Of a DNA stretch of 64,000 bases, positions 20,648 to 28,549 are shown piece by piece (position 1 is the stretch's first letter; every line of letters starts with the position of its first letter). The position numbers and the translations under genes were made by a program. Source of the DNA: Anaerolineales bacterium (GTDB taxonomy: Bacteria > Chloroflexota > Anaerolineae > JAAEKA01); assembly GCA_020634615.1 (NCBI GenBank), contig JACKBI010000018.1:66245-130244 (forward strand), written 5' to 3'. The notes below the pieces were generated by a model. That model made no database searches, was not told the DNA's origin, and saw only the letters and a program-made list of their open reading frames with translations.

Positions 20648-22096
20648 TCAGCCTTTCATATGCGCAGCCCTCTCAACTGCTGCGACCACCTTGGCGTAGC
20701 CCGTGCAGCGGCAAAGATTCCCGGCCAGCGCTTGCTGGATGTCGCCCACGGTCGGGTCGGGACACTCCTCCAGCAGCTTGGCCGCCGACATGAGGAGACC
20801 GGGTGTGCAATAGCCGCACTGCACCGCACCTTCGCTGACAAACGCGGCCTGCACCGCGTGCAGCCGTTCGTCCGCGACCAGCCCCTCGACGGTGACTACG
20901 TCACAGCCGGCGGCCCGCTCGGCCGGCACCAGGCAGGCCATCACCGCCTCGTCGTCCAGCCAGACCGTACACGCACCACACTCGCCCTCGGCGCAGCCTT
21001 CTTTGACGCCGGTCATGTGGGCGTTCTCGCGCAGCGCTCGCAGCAGGGTCTTGCCGGCGGCGTTTTCAAGGGTGGCCGGCGCGCCGTTCAGGGTGAGCGT
21101 GATGCGTGATGCGTGATCGACAACGAATGACTGATCACTGATTACCGATGACTGATGACTGGTGACCGGTGACCGAAGCAGGATGGGGGTGGCGGGCCAG
21201 CCGCCGCGTTCCGTGCCGGCGCGCAGCTGGCGCAATGCTCGCTCGACCAGCACACCGATCATCGACGTGCGGTAGTCGGCGCTGGCGCGCACGTCGTCGA
21301 TGGGATGGGCGGCCTGCACTGCCAGCTCGGCCGCGGCGACGATGGTCCGGTCGCTCAGCGGCTGACCGATCAGGCTGGCCTCCGCATCCTTGGCGCGCAC
21401 GATGGTCGGCGCGACCGAGCCAAGGGCGATGCGTGCACCGGTCACGGCACGGTCGGAGACCGGCCCGAGCGCTGCTGAGTCGAAGTCCAGCACGACCGCC
21501 ACGTTGACCAGCGAAATGGCCTGGGCGCGCCGCAATCCCAGTTTGATGAACGTGCCGCGGGCGGTGGCTGGCAGAGCGCGCAGGTGAATGCCTGTCAGCA
21601 TTTCGTCTGCTTCCAGCGCTGTGCGGCGCACGCCGCGGAAGAACTGGTCAAAGGGCAGACGCCGCTCGCCACGCGCCTGGCTGGAGAGGGTCACCGCGCC
21701 GTCCAGCGCCCACAACGGGGTGATGGTGTCGTTGGCAGGGCTGGCAGTGATCACGTTGCCGGCTACGGTGCCGCGGTTGCGTATCTGCGGCGCGCCGACT
21801 TCCCAGCAGGCGCGGGCCAGAGGGAATGCTCGCTCGACCAGCAGCGGAGATGCTGTTACGCTGGCGTGGGTCACGAGCGGGCCAAGCATGAACCCGGCGG
21901 CTGCCTGGTCCAGCGCGATGCGGTTGAGGTCAGGGATGCGCGTGACGTCGATCAGGACCTGCTGGTGACGAACGCCCCGTTCCAGTTCGATGATCAGATC
22001 GGTGCCGCCGGCGATGATACGCGCATCTGCGCCGTGTTCGGCCAGCAGCGCCAGCGCGTCAGACAACGTTGTCGGTTGGTGATATGTTTGCCACAT
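20648..22096 (-). CDS. Fused FAD-binding and 2Fe-2S subunit of the molybdenum hydroxylase
   Basis: Electron-transfer subunit of 482 residues that joins two proteins usually encoded apart. Residues ~1-290 are the FAD-binding (CoxM/XdhB) type: PTTLSDALALL, IIAGGTDLIIELERG and RNRGTVAGNVITASPANDT. Residues ~330-480 are the 2Fe-2S (CoxS/XdhC) type: CAEGECGACTVWLDDEAVMAC for the plant-type cluster and QCGYCTPG with CRCTGY for the second cluster. The linker at residues ~307-332 (SPVTSHQSSVISDQS) is encoded by a low-complexity repeat tract. Together with the large subunit it would give a complete enzyme with Moco, two iron-sulfur clusters and FAD. The gene order FeS-after-FAD in one chain is uncommon but known. 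Confidence 0.88.
   Translation of the reverse strand: MWQTYHQPTTLSDALALLAEHGADARIIAGGTDLIIELERGVRHQQVLIDVTRIPDLNRIALDQAAAGFMLGPLVTHASVTASPLLVERAFPLARACWEVGAPQIRNRGTVAGNVITASPANDTITPLWALDGAVTLSSQARGERRLPFDQFFRGVRRTALEADEMLTGIHLRALPATARGTFIKLGLRRAQAISLVNVAVVLDFDSAALGPVSDRAVTGARIALGSVAPTIVRAKDAEASLIGQPLSDRTIVAAAELAVQAAHPIDDVRASADYRTSMIGVLVERALRQLRAGTERGGWPATPILLRSPVTSHQSSVISDQSFVVDHASRITLTLNGAPATLENAAGKTLLRALRENAHMTGVKEGCAEGECGACTVWLDDEAVMACLVPAERAAGCDVVTVEGLVADERLHAVQAAFVSEGAVQCGYCTPGLLMSAAKLLEECPDPTVGDIQQALAGNLCRCTGYAKVVAAVERAAHMKG
21099..21175. repeat. GTGATGCGTGAT/GACTGATGACTGG tract inside the fused subunit gene
   Basis: Short direct repeats (GTGATGC, TGACTGATGACTGG and variants) fill 77 bases of coding DNA exactly at the join of the FAD and 2Fe-2S domains. 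The frame is open throughout, so the tract acts as the linker. Confidence 0.65.
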
Positions 22097-22168
22097 GGGT
22101 GAGGATCAGGGGATCTGTTAGTCGGTGTGTCAGAGATTAGCCGATGAGTGTACCGGGCGTTCGCCTAT

Positions 22169-22252
22169 ACTTGGGAAGTCGACGAACCTATGGCTAGAAG
22201 GCATTCCAACGGATGGAGGACGTCGTGATGAGTAGTCGTCGACTTCCGAAGT
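22169..22252. repeat. Palindromic repeat pair, ACTTCGGAAGTCG family, copy 1
   Basis: The left arm (22169-22185) and right arm (22236-22252) match as reverse complements at 16 of 17 positions. The core ACTTCGGAAGTC is also near-palindromic. The same core occurs at 25483-25569 and 35053-35138. The gap 22097-22379 contains nothing else I can identify. Confidence 0.65.
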
Positions 22253-22379
22253 CTACCAAGAGACCTATCAAACAGCCTCTAAAGATTGGCCGACGGTGTC
22301 CCGGCTCGGTCGCAGACCGGCCGGAGCAGAGAGTTGGACGGCGTATGCTTCAGCATACTTCAGTTTCCAGACATGGAAT

Positions 22380-22832
22380 TCATTTGATGGCCCCGTCCAT
22401 AACCTCCACCGCGTCGCCCACCCGCACGACGCCGCCTTCCAGCACGCGCGCCATGACGCCGACGCGGCCGATGACGCAGTCGGGCATCCTGGCGTCCAGC
22501 GCAGTTAACTTGTAGCACGGCTCGCGCAGCGCCACCATCTCCACCAGTACCTGCTGTCCGATGCGGATACGGGTACCGGGTGGGGTCGCATCCAAACGCA
22601 CACCGGCCAGGATCATGTTTTCGCCCAGCACGCCGGGGCCGGTGGGGATGCCCTCAGCGTCCAGGATGTCCAGCGTTTCCTGATCCATGATGTTCAGGTT
22701 GCGTTTGGGGTTGCCGGCCTTGCGGTCACCGTCGATCCCATAGCCGGTCAGCAAGGTTGCCTCCGGCAAGGATTTGCGGTTGAAGCTACCTGGTTGTGGG
22801 CTGTAGACGATACTGAGTAGGGTTGCTGTCAC
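22380..22832 (-). CDS. MOSC domain protein
   Basis: A 150-residue single-domain MOSC protein, related to the C-terminal domain of molybdenum cofactor sulfurase. Such domains are thought to carry sulfur or bind Moco in the cytoplasm. Seen here: LLTGYGIDGDRKAG near the N-terminus, GVLGENMILAGV, and the conserved Cys in ALREPCYKL. The GTG at 22832 is preferred because AGGAG lies eight bases upstream and the protein then begins VTATLLSIVYSPQPG, as in the family; the longer frame to 22895 adds unrelated residues. Its place upstream of a molybdenum hydroxylase cluster on the same strand fits a role in activating that enzyme. Confidence 0.85.
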   Translation of the reverse strand: MTATLLSIVYSPQPGSFNRKSLPEATLLTGYGIDGDRKAGNPKRNLNIMDQETLDILDAEGIPTGPGVLGENMILAGVRLDATPPGTRIRIGQQVLVEMVALREPCYKLTALDARMPDCVIGRVGVMARVLEGGVVRVGDAVEVMDGAIK

Positions 22833-23010
22833 GGGGAGAACTCCTGGTGCTAGATTGGCAACTGGCAGGATATCCCATTCGAATCGTTCTGTCAAACGGA
22901 TAGCTTTCTCGACTTGCTCATAAAACCTGATCTATATCATGGACGGATGGGAAGCCAGATGTTATGATCCGACTAAAGAATTTGCAGCAGGATTAGAAGG
23001 AGCGACATAA

Positions 23011-23322
23011 ATGCCATCGTTGACCGACCTGTCACCCAGCGACCACGCCATCATTCAGGAGGTGCGTGGTCACGGCGCGCTGCGCAAACGCTTGCTGGAC
23101 ATGGGAGTTATCCCCGGCGCGGAGATCGCTGTCGTGCGCGTGGCGCCGCTTGGCGATCCGGTCGAATACCTGGTCAAGGGCTATCACCTGTCGCTCCGCC
23201 ACAGCGAGGCGCAACAGATCCTGGTCCACACGGTGATGGCGGGCGCAGGTGGCGACGGGACAGCGCCTGAAAAAACGGGACGCTGGCGACGCTGGCTGGC
23301 GAGGCGCGGTCATGGCCGTTAG
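23011..23322 (+). CDS. feoA: Ferrous iron transport protein A
   Basis: A 103-residue cytoplasmic SH3-like partner of FeoB. The family pattern is clear: LRKRLLDMGVIPGAEIAVVRVAPLGDPVEYLVKGYHLSLR. AGAAGGAG at 22995-23002 gives an ideal ribosome site eight bases before the ATG. The C-terminal ~25 residues are a basic tail (RWRRWLARRG) beyond the usual fold. It overlaps feoB by 11 bases. No convincing Fur box was found upstream. Confidence 0.93.
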   Translation: MPSLTDLSPSDHAIIQEVRGHGALRKRLLDMGVIPGAEIAVVRVAPLGDPVEYLVKGYHLSLRHSEAQQILVHTVMAGAGGDGTAPEKTGRWRRWLARRGHGR

Positions 23323-25477
23323 GGCCGGTGCGCAGCCGCTGGTAGTGCTGGCCGGCAACCCCAACGCCGGCAAAAGCACCATCTTCAACGCGTTGACCGG
23401 CGCGCGCCAGCACGTCGGCAACTGGCCCGGCAAAACGGTCGCGGTCAGCTCTGGCACGGCGCACTGGAACGGCACATCGGTTACGCTGGTGGACCTGCCC
23501 GGCACCTACAGCCTCAGCGCCCATTCGCTGGAAGAGACCATCGCGCGCGATTTCATCCTGGAGGAGCATCCCGACGTTGCCATCGTTGTCGCCGACGCGA
23601 CGAACCTGGAACGCAATCTCTATCTGGCTGTGCAGATACTGGAGTTGGGAGCGCCGACCACCCTGGCGCTGAACATGATGGACGCTGCCGAGGCAGATGG
23701 AACGATCATCGACGTGGACCTCCTGCAGCGGCTGTTGGGCATCCCGGTGACGCCCACGGTCGGCAGCAAGCGTCGCGGGCTGGAAGATCTATTGCAGCAG
23801 GCTATCGAGCAGGCCACGCCGCAGCCCAGGACGGTGGACTATGGTCAGGAACTGGAGCAAGCCATTGCGGCGCTGCAACCTGAAATCGCACGGCTGATTG
23901 ACCCGCGAGCGCCGCGCTACACCGCATTGAAGTTGCTGGAAGGCGATCCGCGCATCGAGGCGCTCTGCGACCAGTCACCGGCCGCCGTGGCGCTGCGCGA
24001 CGAAGCCCGCGCAGCTGCGCAGCGCATCGGGACGATCTACGGCGACGACGTGGAACTGCTGATCGCCGACCGTCGCTATGGCTACGTCCATGGCCTGGCG
24101 CATCAGGTGGTGACCAACAGCCGCAGCGCGCAACAGCGCAGCACCACCGACCGCATCGACGATCTGGTGGCGCACCGCGCGCTGGGTCTGCCGATCTTCT
24201 TCGGCTTGATGGCGCTGGTGTTTGTGCTGACTGCCAATGCGTCAGCGCCCTTTGTCACCTGGATCGATCTGGTGGTCAACCAGGTGCTGGCCGGCTGGGT
24301 TACCGCCGTATTGACGGCCGTGAGCGCGCCTGCCTGGCTGCTCTCGTTGCTGGTGGACGGCGTGCTGGCCGGCGTGGGCGGCGTGATGGTCTTCCTGCCG
24401 GTGCTGCTGGTGCTCTATTTCTGTCTGGCGGTGCTGGAAGACAGCGGCTACATGGCGCGCGCGGCGTTCGTGATGGATCGCCTGATGCATCTGCTGGGGT
24501 TGCACGGCAAGAGCTTCATCCCGCTGGTGGTCGGCTTCGGCTGCAATGTGCCGGGTATCCTCGCAACCCGGACGCTGGAGAACCGCCGCGACCGCTTGCT
24601 GACTGGTCTCATGGTGCCGCTGATGAGTTGCGCGGCCCGCCTGCCGATCTATGTCATCTTCGCGGCCGCGTTCTTTCCCGGCAACGCCGCGCTGGTGGTC
24701 TTCGGCCTCTATGTGCTGGGCATTGCGCTGGCGGTGTTGTCAGGGCTGCTCTTTCGCCGCACGTTGTTTGCCGGCACCGCCGATTCGCTTTTTGTGCTGG
24801 AGCTTCCACCCTATCGCATGCCTGCTTTGCACGGTCTGGTGACTCACATGTGGCGGCACAGCGAGGAGTTCGTGCGCAAGGCCGCGACGCTGATCCTGCT
24901 GGCGTCGATTGTCGTGTGGGCGCTGCTCAACCTGCCCGTAGGGGTCGACGATACGGCAGATAGCCTGTTTGGCAGGGCGGCGGGCGTGGTGGCGCCGCTG
25001 TTCGCGCCGCTGGGCTTCGGCAATTGGGAAGCGACCGGCTCGCTGGCCACCGGACTCGTCGCCAAGGAAGTGGTCATCAGCAGCATGAGCGTCATTTACC
25101 TCGGGGACAACGAAGCGCCGGAACCACAGCCGGTGGATGTTGCCGCCGATCTGCGCGCAGTGGTGGTTGGATTTGGCGAGGCGGTGCTGGAGTCGGTCAA
25201 AGTCGTCATCAGCATCCTCCCCGGGGTTGATCTTGTCAGCCACGACGGTGCGGCGGGCGACACCAGCCTCAGCATTGCCTTGCAGCAGAACTTCTCGCCT
25301 GCTTCCGCGGCGGCATTCCTTGTTTTCGTGCTGATCTACGCGCCCTGCATCGCGACTGTCGGCGCGCTGAAATCGGAATACGGCGGCCGCTGGGCCGCGT
25401 TCAGTATCTTCTACCTGACCGCCCTGGCGTGGATTGCCGGTCTGGTCGCCTACCGGCTGGCGCTCTGGCTGGGGTAA
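23312..25477 (+). CDS. feoB: Ferrous iron transporter B
   Basis: Inner-membrane Fe(II) transporter of 721 residues. The N-terminal G domain shows GNPNAGKST (P loop), a switch region with GKTVAVSSG, DLPGTYSL (G3) and LNMMDAAE (G4-like). The membrane part has the two Gate regions, one with VGFGCNVPGILATRTLENRRDRLLTG split over conserved Cys and Pro. The ATG at 23312 is chosen because it brings the P loop to the usual distance from the N-terminus and overlaps feoA by 11 bases for coupling. A further open stretch upstream to 23249 only overlaps feoA. Confidence 0.95.
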   Translation: MAVRAGAQPLVVLAGNPNAGKSTIFNALTGARQHVGNWPGKTVAVSSGTAHWNGTSVTLVDLPGTYSLSAHSLEETIARDFILEEHPDVAIVVADATNLERNLYLAVQILELGAPTTLALNMMDAAEADGTIIDVDLLQRLLGIPVTPTVGSKRRGLEDLLQQAIEQATPQPRTVDYGQELEQAIAALQPEIARLIDPRAPRYTALKLLEGDPRIEALCDQSPAAVALRDEARAAAQRIGTIYGDDVELLIADRRYGYVHGLAHQVVTNSRSAQQRSTTDRIDDLVAHRALGLPIFFGLMALVFVLTANASAPFVTWIDLVVNQVLAGWVTAVLTAVSAPAWLLSLLVDGVLAGVGGVMVFLPVLLVLYFCLAVLEDSGYMARAAFVMDRLMHLLGLHGKSFIPLVVGFGCNVPGILATRTLENRRDRLLTGLMVPLMSCAARLPIYVIFAAAFFPGNAALVVFGLYVLGIALAVLSGLLFRRTLFAGTADSLFVLELPPYRMPALHGLVTHMWRHSEEFVRKAATLILLASIVVWALLNLPVGVDDTADSLFGRAAGVVAPLFAPLGFGNWEATGSLATGLVAKEVVISSMSVIYLGDNEAPEPQPVDVAADLRAVVVGFGEAVLESVKVVISILPGVDLVSHDGAAGDTSLSIALQQNFSPASAAAFLVFVLIYAPCIATVGALKSEYGGRWAAFSIFYLTALAWIAGLVAYRLALWLG

Positions 25478-25482
25478 GAATC

Positions 25483-25569
25483 AGACATCGGAAGTCGCCG
25501 GTCGATGACTTGGGCTTGTTAGCACGTTGCAGGCCGACCATCACAGCAGACGGCGGCTTCCGATGTCCT
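25483..25569. repeat. Palindromic repeat pair, ACTTCGGAAGTCG family, copy 2
   Basis: Arms at 25483-25503 and 25549-25569 match as imperfect reverse complements around ACATCGGAAG. It separates feoB from the feoC-like gene. If transcribed it would form a long stem-loop. Confidence 0.65.
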
Positions 25570-25593
25570 GCCAACCACCTTGTGAGTTAATCC

Positions 25594-25833
25594 ATGCTAC
25601 GCCAAATCCTGCGCACCTTCCGCGAAGCGCCCGGCCCTATCAGCCTGCCATTGCTGGCTGCCCAGCTCGACATCGAACCTTCGGCGCTGGACGGCATGCT
25701 GTTGGAGCTGGTTGCCATGGGCCGGTTGACGCGCACCGAGGGCATCGAGCCGGTGGCCTGTGCTGCGTGCGGCACGGAGGGCAACTGCCCCTATCTGCTG
25801 TCCACCGATCTGGTGTGCTACGCGCTGGCATAG
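25594..25833 (+). CDS. FeoC-like winged-helix protein with Cys cluster
   Basis: A 79-residue protein: residues ~1-55 are a small winged helix (LRQILRTFREAPGPISLPLLAAQLDIEPSALDGMLLELVAMGRL) and the C-terminal part carries CAACGTEGNCPY plus a later Cys. FeoC proteins have this plan, bind an Fe-S cluster and modulate FeoB stability or transcription. Its place directly downstream of feoAB supports the call. It is separated from feoB by a palindromic repeat, so its expression may be uncoupled from the transporter. Confidence 0.75.
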   Translation: MLRQILRTFREAPGPISLPLLAAQLDIEPSALDGMLLELVAMGRLTRTEGIEPVACAACGTEGNCPYLLSTDLVCYALA

Positions 25834-25893
25834 CAGCCTGCGCTCACTTCGGCCCCTCGCTGTCCGTGGGCGATGGGCCGAATCCTCCCGCGA

Positions 25894-25923
25894 TTGGCTG
25901 TCAGGGCGCTCTTCAGTTACAAT
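25894..25923 (+). promoter_or_regulatory. Promoter with probable leaderless start
   Basis: TTGGCT at 25894-25899 and TACAAT at 25918-25923 are 18 bases apart. The expected start point is at about 25930, which is the G of the GTG codon of the next gene. This implies an mRNA with little or no leader. Confidence 0.55.
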
Positions 25924-25929
25924 GCGTCC

Positions 25930-26493
25930 GTGACCACCATCGCCTATGACCTGACCCTCGAGGACATGGAAGCCCTCACGCTGTATCACTCGGAGCGCTC
26001 GCCGCGCGAACGGCGCCGCCGTCGTTTGGTCCAGGGACTTATTGTTCTCGTGTTCCTCTTCTTGCTCTACAGCGCATTCGACACCATTCGCAGCCAGGGC
26101 GCAGGTCTGTCGGCCGGCTGGATCGCGGCGTCCAGCGTCCCGTTGATCTGTCCAACCATTCTGCTGGTGTTGGTATTCTCTGGCGGTGTTCGGCGTTGGA
26201 GCAATAACCGTTCGGTACACAAGGCCTTTGCCGGCGTCGAACCCGGAGGGAAGATTGCCACCCAACAGGTGATTCTCGCGAAGGACGGTATCAGCGTGCG
26301 CGCGGATGCGGGCGAGCTTGCGCTGGCCTGGCCCGAGGTTGTGGATGTCACCAAAACCGCGGATCACCTGCTGATTTTTGGCACTTCCGAGCAAGCCATG
26401 GCTGTGCCGCGGCGAGCCTTTTCCGATCCAGCCGCATTCGACGCGTTTTACGACGAAATACAGACCTATCGCGGGCAGCCGGCCGCTGCATAA
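25930..26493 (+). CDS. YcxB-like membrane protein
   Basis: A 187-residue protein with two membrane helices (roughly residues 37-57 and 70-92) and a soluble C-terminal domain of the YcxB type, visible in the pattern around ILAKDGISVRADAGELALAWPEVVDV and LLIFGTSEQAMAVPRRAF. Function in the family is unknown. The GTG at 25930 is preferred: the TACAAT box of a good promoter lies at 25918-25923, inside the longer frame that would start at 25873, and the YcxB pattern begins just after it. It is not obviously linked to the feo genes upstream. Confidence 0.7.
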   Translation: MTTIAYDLTLEDMEALTLYHSERSPRERRRRRLVQGLIVLVFLFLLYSAFDTIRSQGAGLSAGWIAASSVPLICPTILLVLVFSGGVRRWSNNRSVHKAFAGVEPGGKIATQQVILAKDGISVRADAGELALAWPEVVDVTKTADHLLIFGTSEQAMAVPRRAFSDPAAFDAFYDEIQTYRGQPAAA

Positions 26494-26531
26494 TTGATGA
26501 AACACAGTGTCACATCAGCCTACAACGTCTC

Positions 26532-26596
26532 GTCATTCCCGCGGAGGCGGGAATCCACCGTCCACCAAGCTGGACTCCCGCCTCCGCGGGAATGAC
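26532..26596. repeat. Inverted pair of ATTCCC-N8-GGGAAT elements
   Basis: The arms 26532-26557 and 26571-26596 match as reverse complements at 25 of 26 positions. The left arm contains ATTCCCGCGGAGGCGGGAAT, which has the ATTCCC-N8-GGGAAT form of the dRS3-like repeat known from Neisseria and scattered in many bacteria. It lies just before gpsA and may end the upstream transcript. Confidence 0.75.
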
Positions 26597-26610
26597 AGGT
26601 CACACACATC

Positions 26611-27621
26611 ATGCCACAACCTGACAAACCGTCGGTCGGCCTCATCGGCCTGGGAAATCTGGGCACGGCCATCGCTAATCTGGTAACGACCAACTGTTGC
26701 GCGGTCATCGGCTGGGAATACGATGCGGCTGTGGTCGACGAGATCAACAGCCAGCATACCAATCAACGATTTCTACCGGGCATCTCGCTCGATCACTCGC
26801 TGCGTGCCACCACTGACGTGAGTCAGGTGTTCGGCGGTACGGAGATCGTCTTTCTGGCCATACCGGCGCGCTTCATTCGGCCAACTGTACAGGCGGTGGT
26901 CGATGCCGGGCTGGTCTCGCCCGACACGGTGATCGTCAACATGGCCAAAGGGATCGACGCGGAGACCGGGCTGACTGCGTTCCAGACCACCGAGATGCTC
27001 TTCCCCGCCAATCCGTGTGTCATGCTGTCGGGGCCGTCCATCGCCAGCGAGTTTGCCCACGGCATGCCCACCATCGTGGTGCTGGCCGGCAGCCGCGACG
27101 CCGACCTGATGCGCGTCAGCCGCGTGCTGGACACGCGCCACTTCCGCACCCGCTTCTCCCACGACACCGTAGGCGTCGAGCTGGGCGGGCTGCTCAAAAA
27201 CATCTACGCCATCGGGCTGGGCCTGTTCGACGGCCAGGGGATCACCAGCCTCAATTTCCGCGCCGTCTATCTGACCATCGCGCTGGAGGAAATGACGCGT
27301 CTCGGTGTGGCCATGGGTGCTGAGGCAAAAACGTTCGCCTATCTGGCCGGCATGGGCGACCTGCTGGCGACCTCCCTCAGCGGGCAGAGCCACAACCGCC
27401 ACCTGGGCGAGCTGCTCAGCCAGGGCCGCGATCTCGCCGCCATCCAGCAGGAGATGGGCGTGCTGCCGGAGGGCTACGGCACGCTGCGCATCGCCCTCAA
27501 CCTTGCCGAGAAGCTGTATGTCAGCCTGCCGCTGGCCCGCGGCCTGTGGGATGTGATCAACGGTCGCATCGATGCCGACCGGTTTATCTTCTCGTTCATT
27601 CGCGACTTCGTAGAAGATTGA
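26611..27621 (+). CDS. gpsA: NAD(P)-dependent glycerol-3-phosphate dehydrogenase
   Basis: Reduces dihydroxyacetone phosphate to sn-glycerol 3-phosphate for phospholipid synthesis in the cytoplasm. The 336-residue protein has the Rossmann loop GLIGLGNLGTAIA at the N-terminus, the substrate/cofactor segment MAKGIDAETG, LSGPSIASEFAHG, the catalytic lysine in ELGGLLKNIYAIGLG and AGMGDLLATSLSGQSHNR. Length and motifs match the family, although the GPSIASE and GMGDL forms differ slightly from the common GPSFA and GLGDL. The protein could be a diverged GpsA paralogue. Confidence 0.85.
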   Translation: MPQPDKPSVGLIGLGNLGTAIANLVTTNCCAVIGWEYDAAVVDEINSQHTNQRFLPGISLDHSLRATTDVSQVFGGTEIVFLAIPARFIRPTVQAVVDAGLVSPDTVIVNMAKGIDAETGLTAFQTTEMLFPANPCVMLSGPSIASEFAHGMPTIVVLAGSRDADLMRVSRVLDTRHFRTRFSHDTVGVELGGLLKNIYAIGLGLFDGQGITSLNFRAVYLTIALEEMTRLGVAMGAEAKTFAYLAGMGDLLATSLSGQSHNRHLGELLSQGRDLAAIQQEMGVLPEGYGTLRIALNLAEKLYVSLPLARGLWDVINGRIDADRFIFSFIRDFVED

Positions 27622-27643
27622 CGTTCGCTTCGTCAGGTCTGCC

Positions 27644-28444
27644 ATGAAACTGCTTCCGAACCGCCCGTTGTTGCTGCTCATCTGCGCGCTAATTCTGCTA
27701 ACTGCCGCGCTGACCGCCTGCGGTCCGGCCGCCGCGCCTGAGCCGACCGCTACGCCAACAAAGACTCCAACGTCCATAGTTCCCACGGCGACGGCGACCG
27801 ACACTGCCACGCCGGTTCCACCAACCAATACCCCCGCGCCGCCAACGGCTACACCGCTGCCAACTGACACGCCTCTGCCGCCGACTGACACCCCTGTCCC
27901 CGCGACGGAGACGCCGGCGCCTCCTACTGAGACGCCCCAGCAGCCGCCCACCGACACACCACAGGCGGCGGCCACATCTGCGCCGGCGCCGCCGACCGCG
28001 ACGCCCGAACCGACCAGCCCGCCCGCGCCCGCCGTCGATTTCGTGATCAGCGAATTGCGTGCGCTTGGTCTGGGCGAGAACAACGGTGGCATTGAGTTTG
28101 GCGGATTGCGCAACATCTACATCACCGTGGTCGATGCCGCCGGCAACCCCATCGACGGTGCGGTGATTGTCAACACCGCGCCCTATCCGATCCAGGTCGT
28201 CAGCGGCGACAAGGGGCCGGGCAAGGCCGAGATCCTGATGACTGCCGAGGAATTTCGCCTGATGATCCAAAGCGTCAATGGGCAGCCGGTTACCAGTGAA
28301 ACCTCGCACGCCATGTCATTGGTCAGCCCTTTGCCGTCAGACATCGCCGGCAAACTGGGCGACGCCTGCCCGACTGTGGATAATTGCCCACTGCCGCCGT
28401 ACAAGCATTGGAGCTACGTCATTACGTTCCGGCAGACAAACTGA
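27644..28444 (+). CDS. Pro/Thr-rich lipoprotein of unknown function
   Basis: A 266-residue lipoprotein: signal peptide to LTAC with lipobox Cys at residue ~26, then about 100 residues of TPTATPT/PPTDTP repeats forming a stiff spacer, then a ~130-residue domain starting FVISELRALGLGENNGGIEFGG. That domain contains VDAAGNPIDGAVIVN, typical of an Ig-like or carboxypeptidase-regulatory-like strand pattern, and two Cys near the end (CPTVDNCPLPPYK). Lipoproteins with such spacers are common in Chloroflexota. It follows gpsA by 22 bases on the same strand, but no functional link is apparent. Confidence 0.75.
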   Translation: MKLLPNRPLLLLICALILLTAALTACGPAAAPEPTATPTKTPTSIVPTATATDTATPVPPTNTPAPPTATPLPTDTPLPPTDTPVPATETPAPPTETPQQPPTDTPQAAATSAPAPPTATPEPTSPPAPAVDFVISELRALGLGENNGGIEFGGLRNIYITVVDAAGNPIDGAVIVNTAPYPIQVVSGDKGPGKAEILMTAEEFRLMIQSVNGQPVTSETSHAMSLVSPLPSDIAGKLGDACPTVDNCPLPPYKHWSYVITFRQTN

Positions 28445-28451
28445 GGTGAAG

Positions 28452-28543
28452 CGGAAAGAGGGAAAGAAGGGAAACGAGAGGAAAACTGGGAATGCGCGCA
28501 CTTCGCAGGTCCGGTTTCCCTCCTTTTCCTTCCTTTCCTTCCG
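28452..28543. repeat. Purine arm and pyrimidine arm, imperfect hairpin
   Basis: The left side (28452-28490) is GGAAAG-rich and the right side (28511-28543) TTTCCTTCC-rich. They pair imperfectly over about 30 bases around a GC-rich loop. The element ends seven bases before the DUF4037 start and occupies its ribosome site region. Confidence 0.45.
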
Positions 28544-28549
28544 TATCCC

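Noticed and set aside
27740..28030. Short repeats that might suggest a CRISPR array
   Set aside because: They are codon-level Pro/Thr repeats of a lipoprotein, without constant repeat length or spacers.
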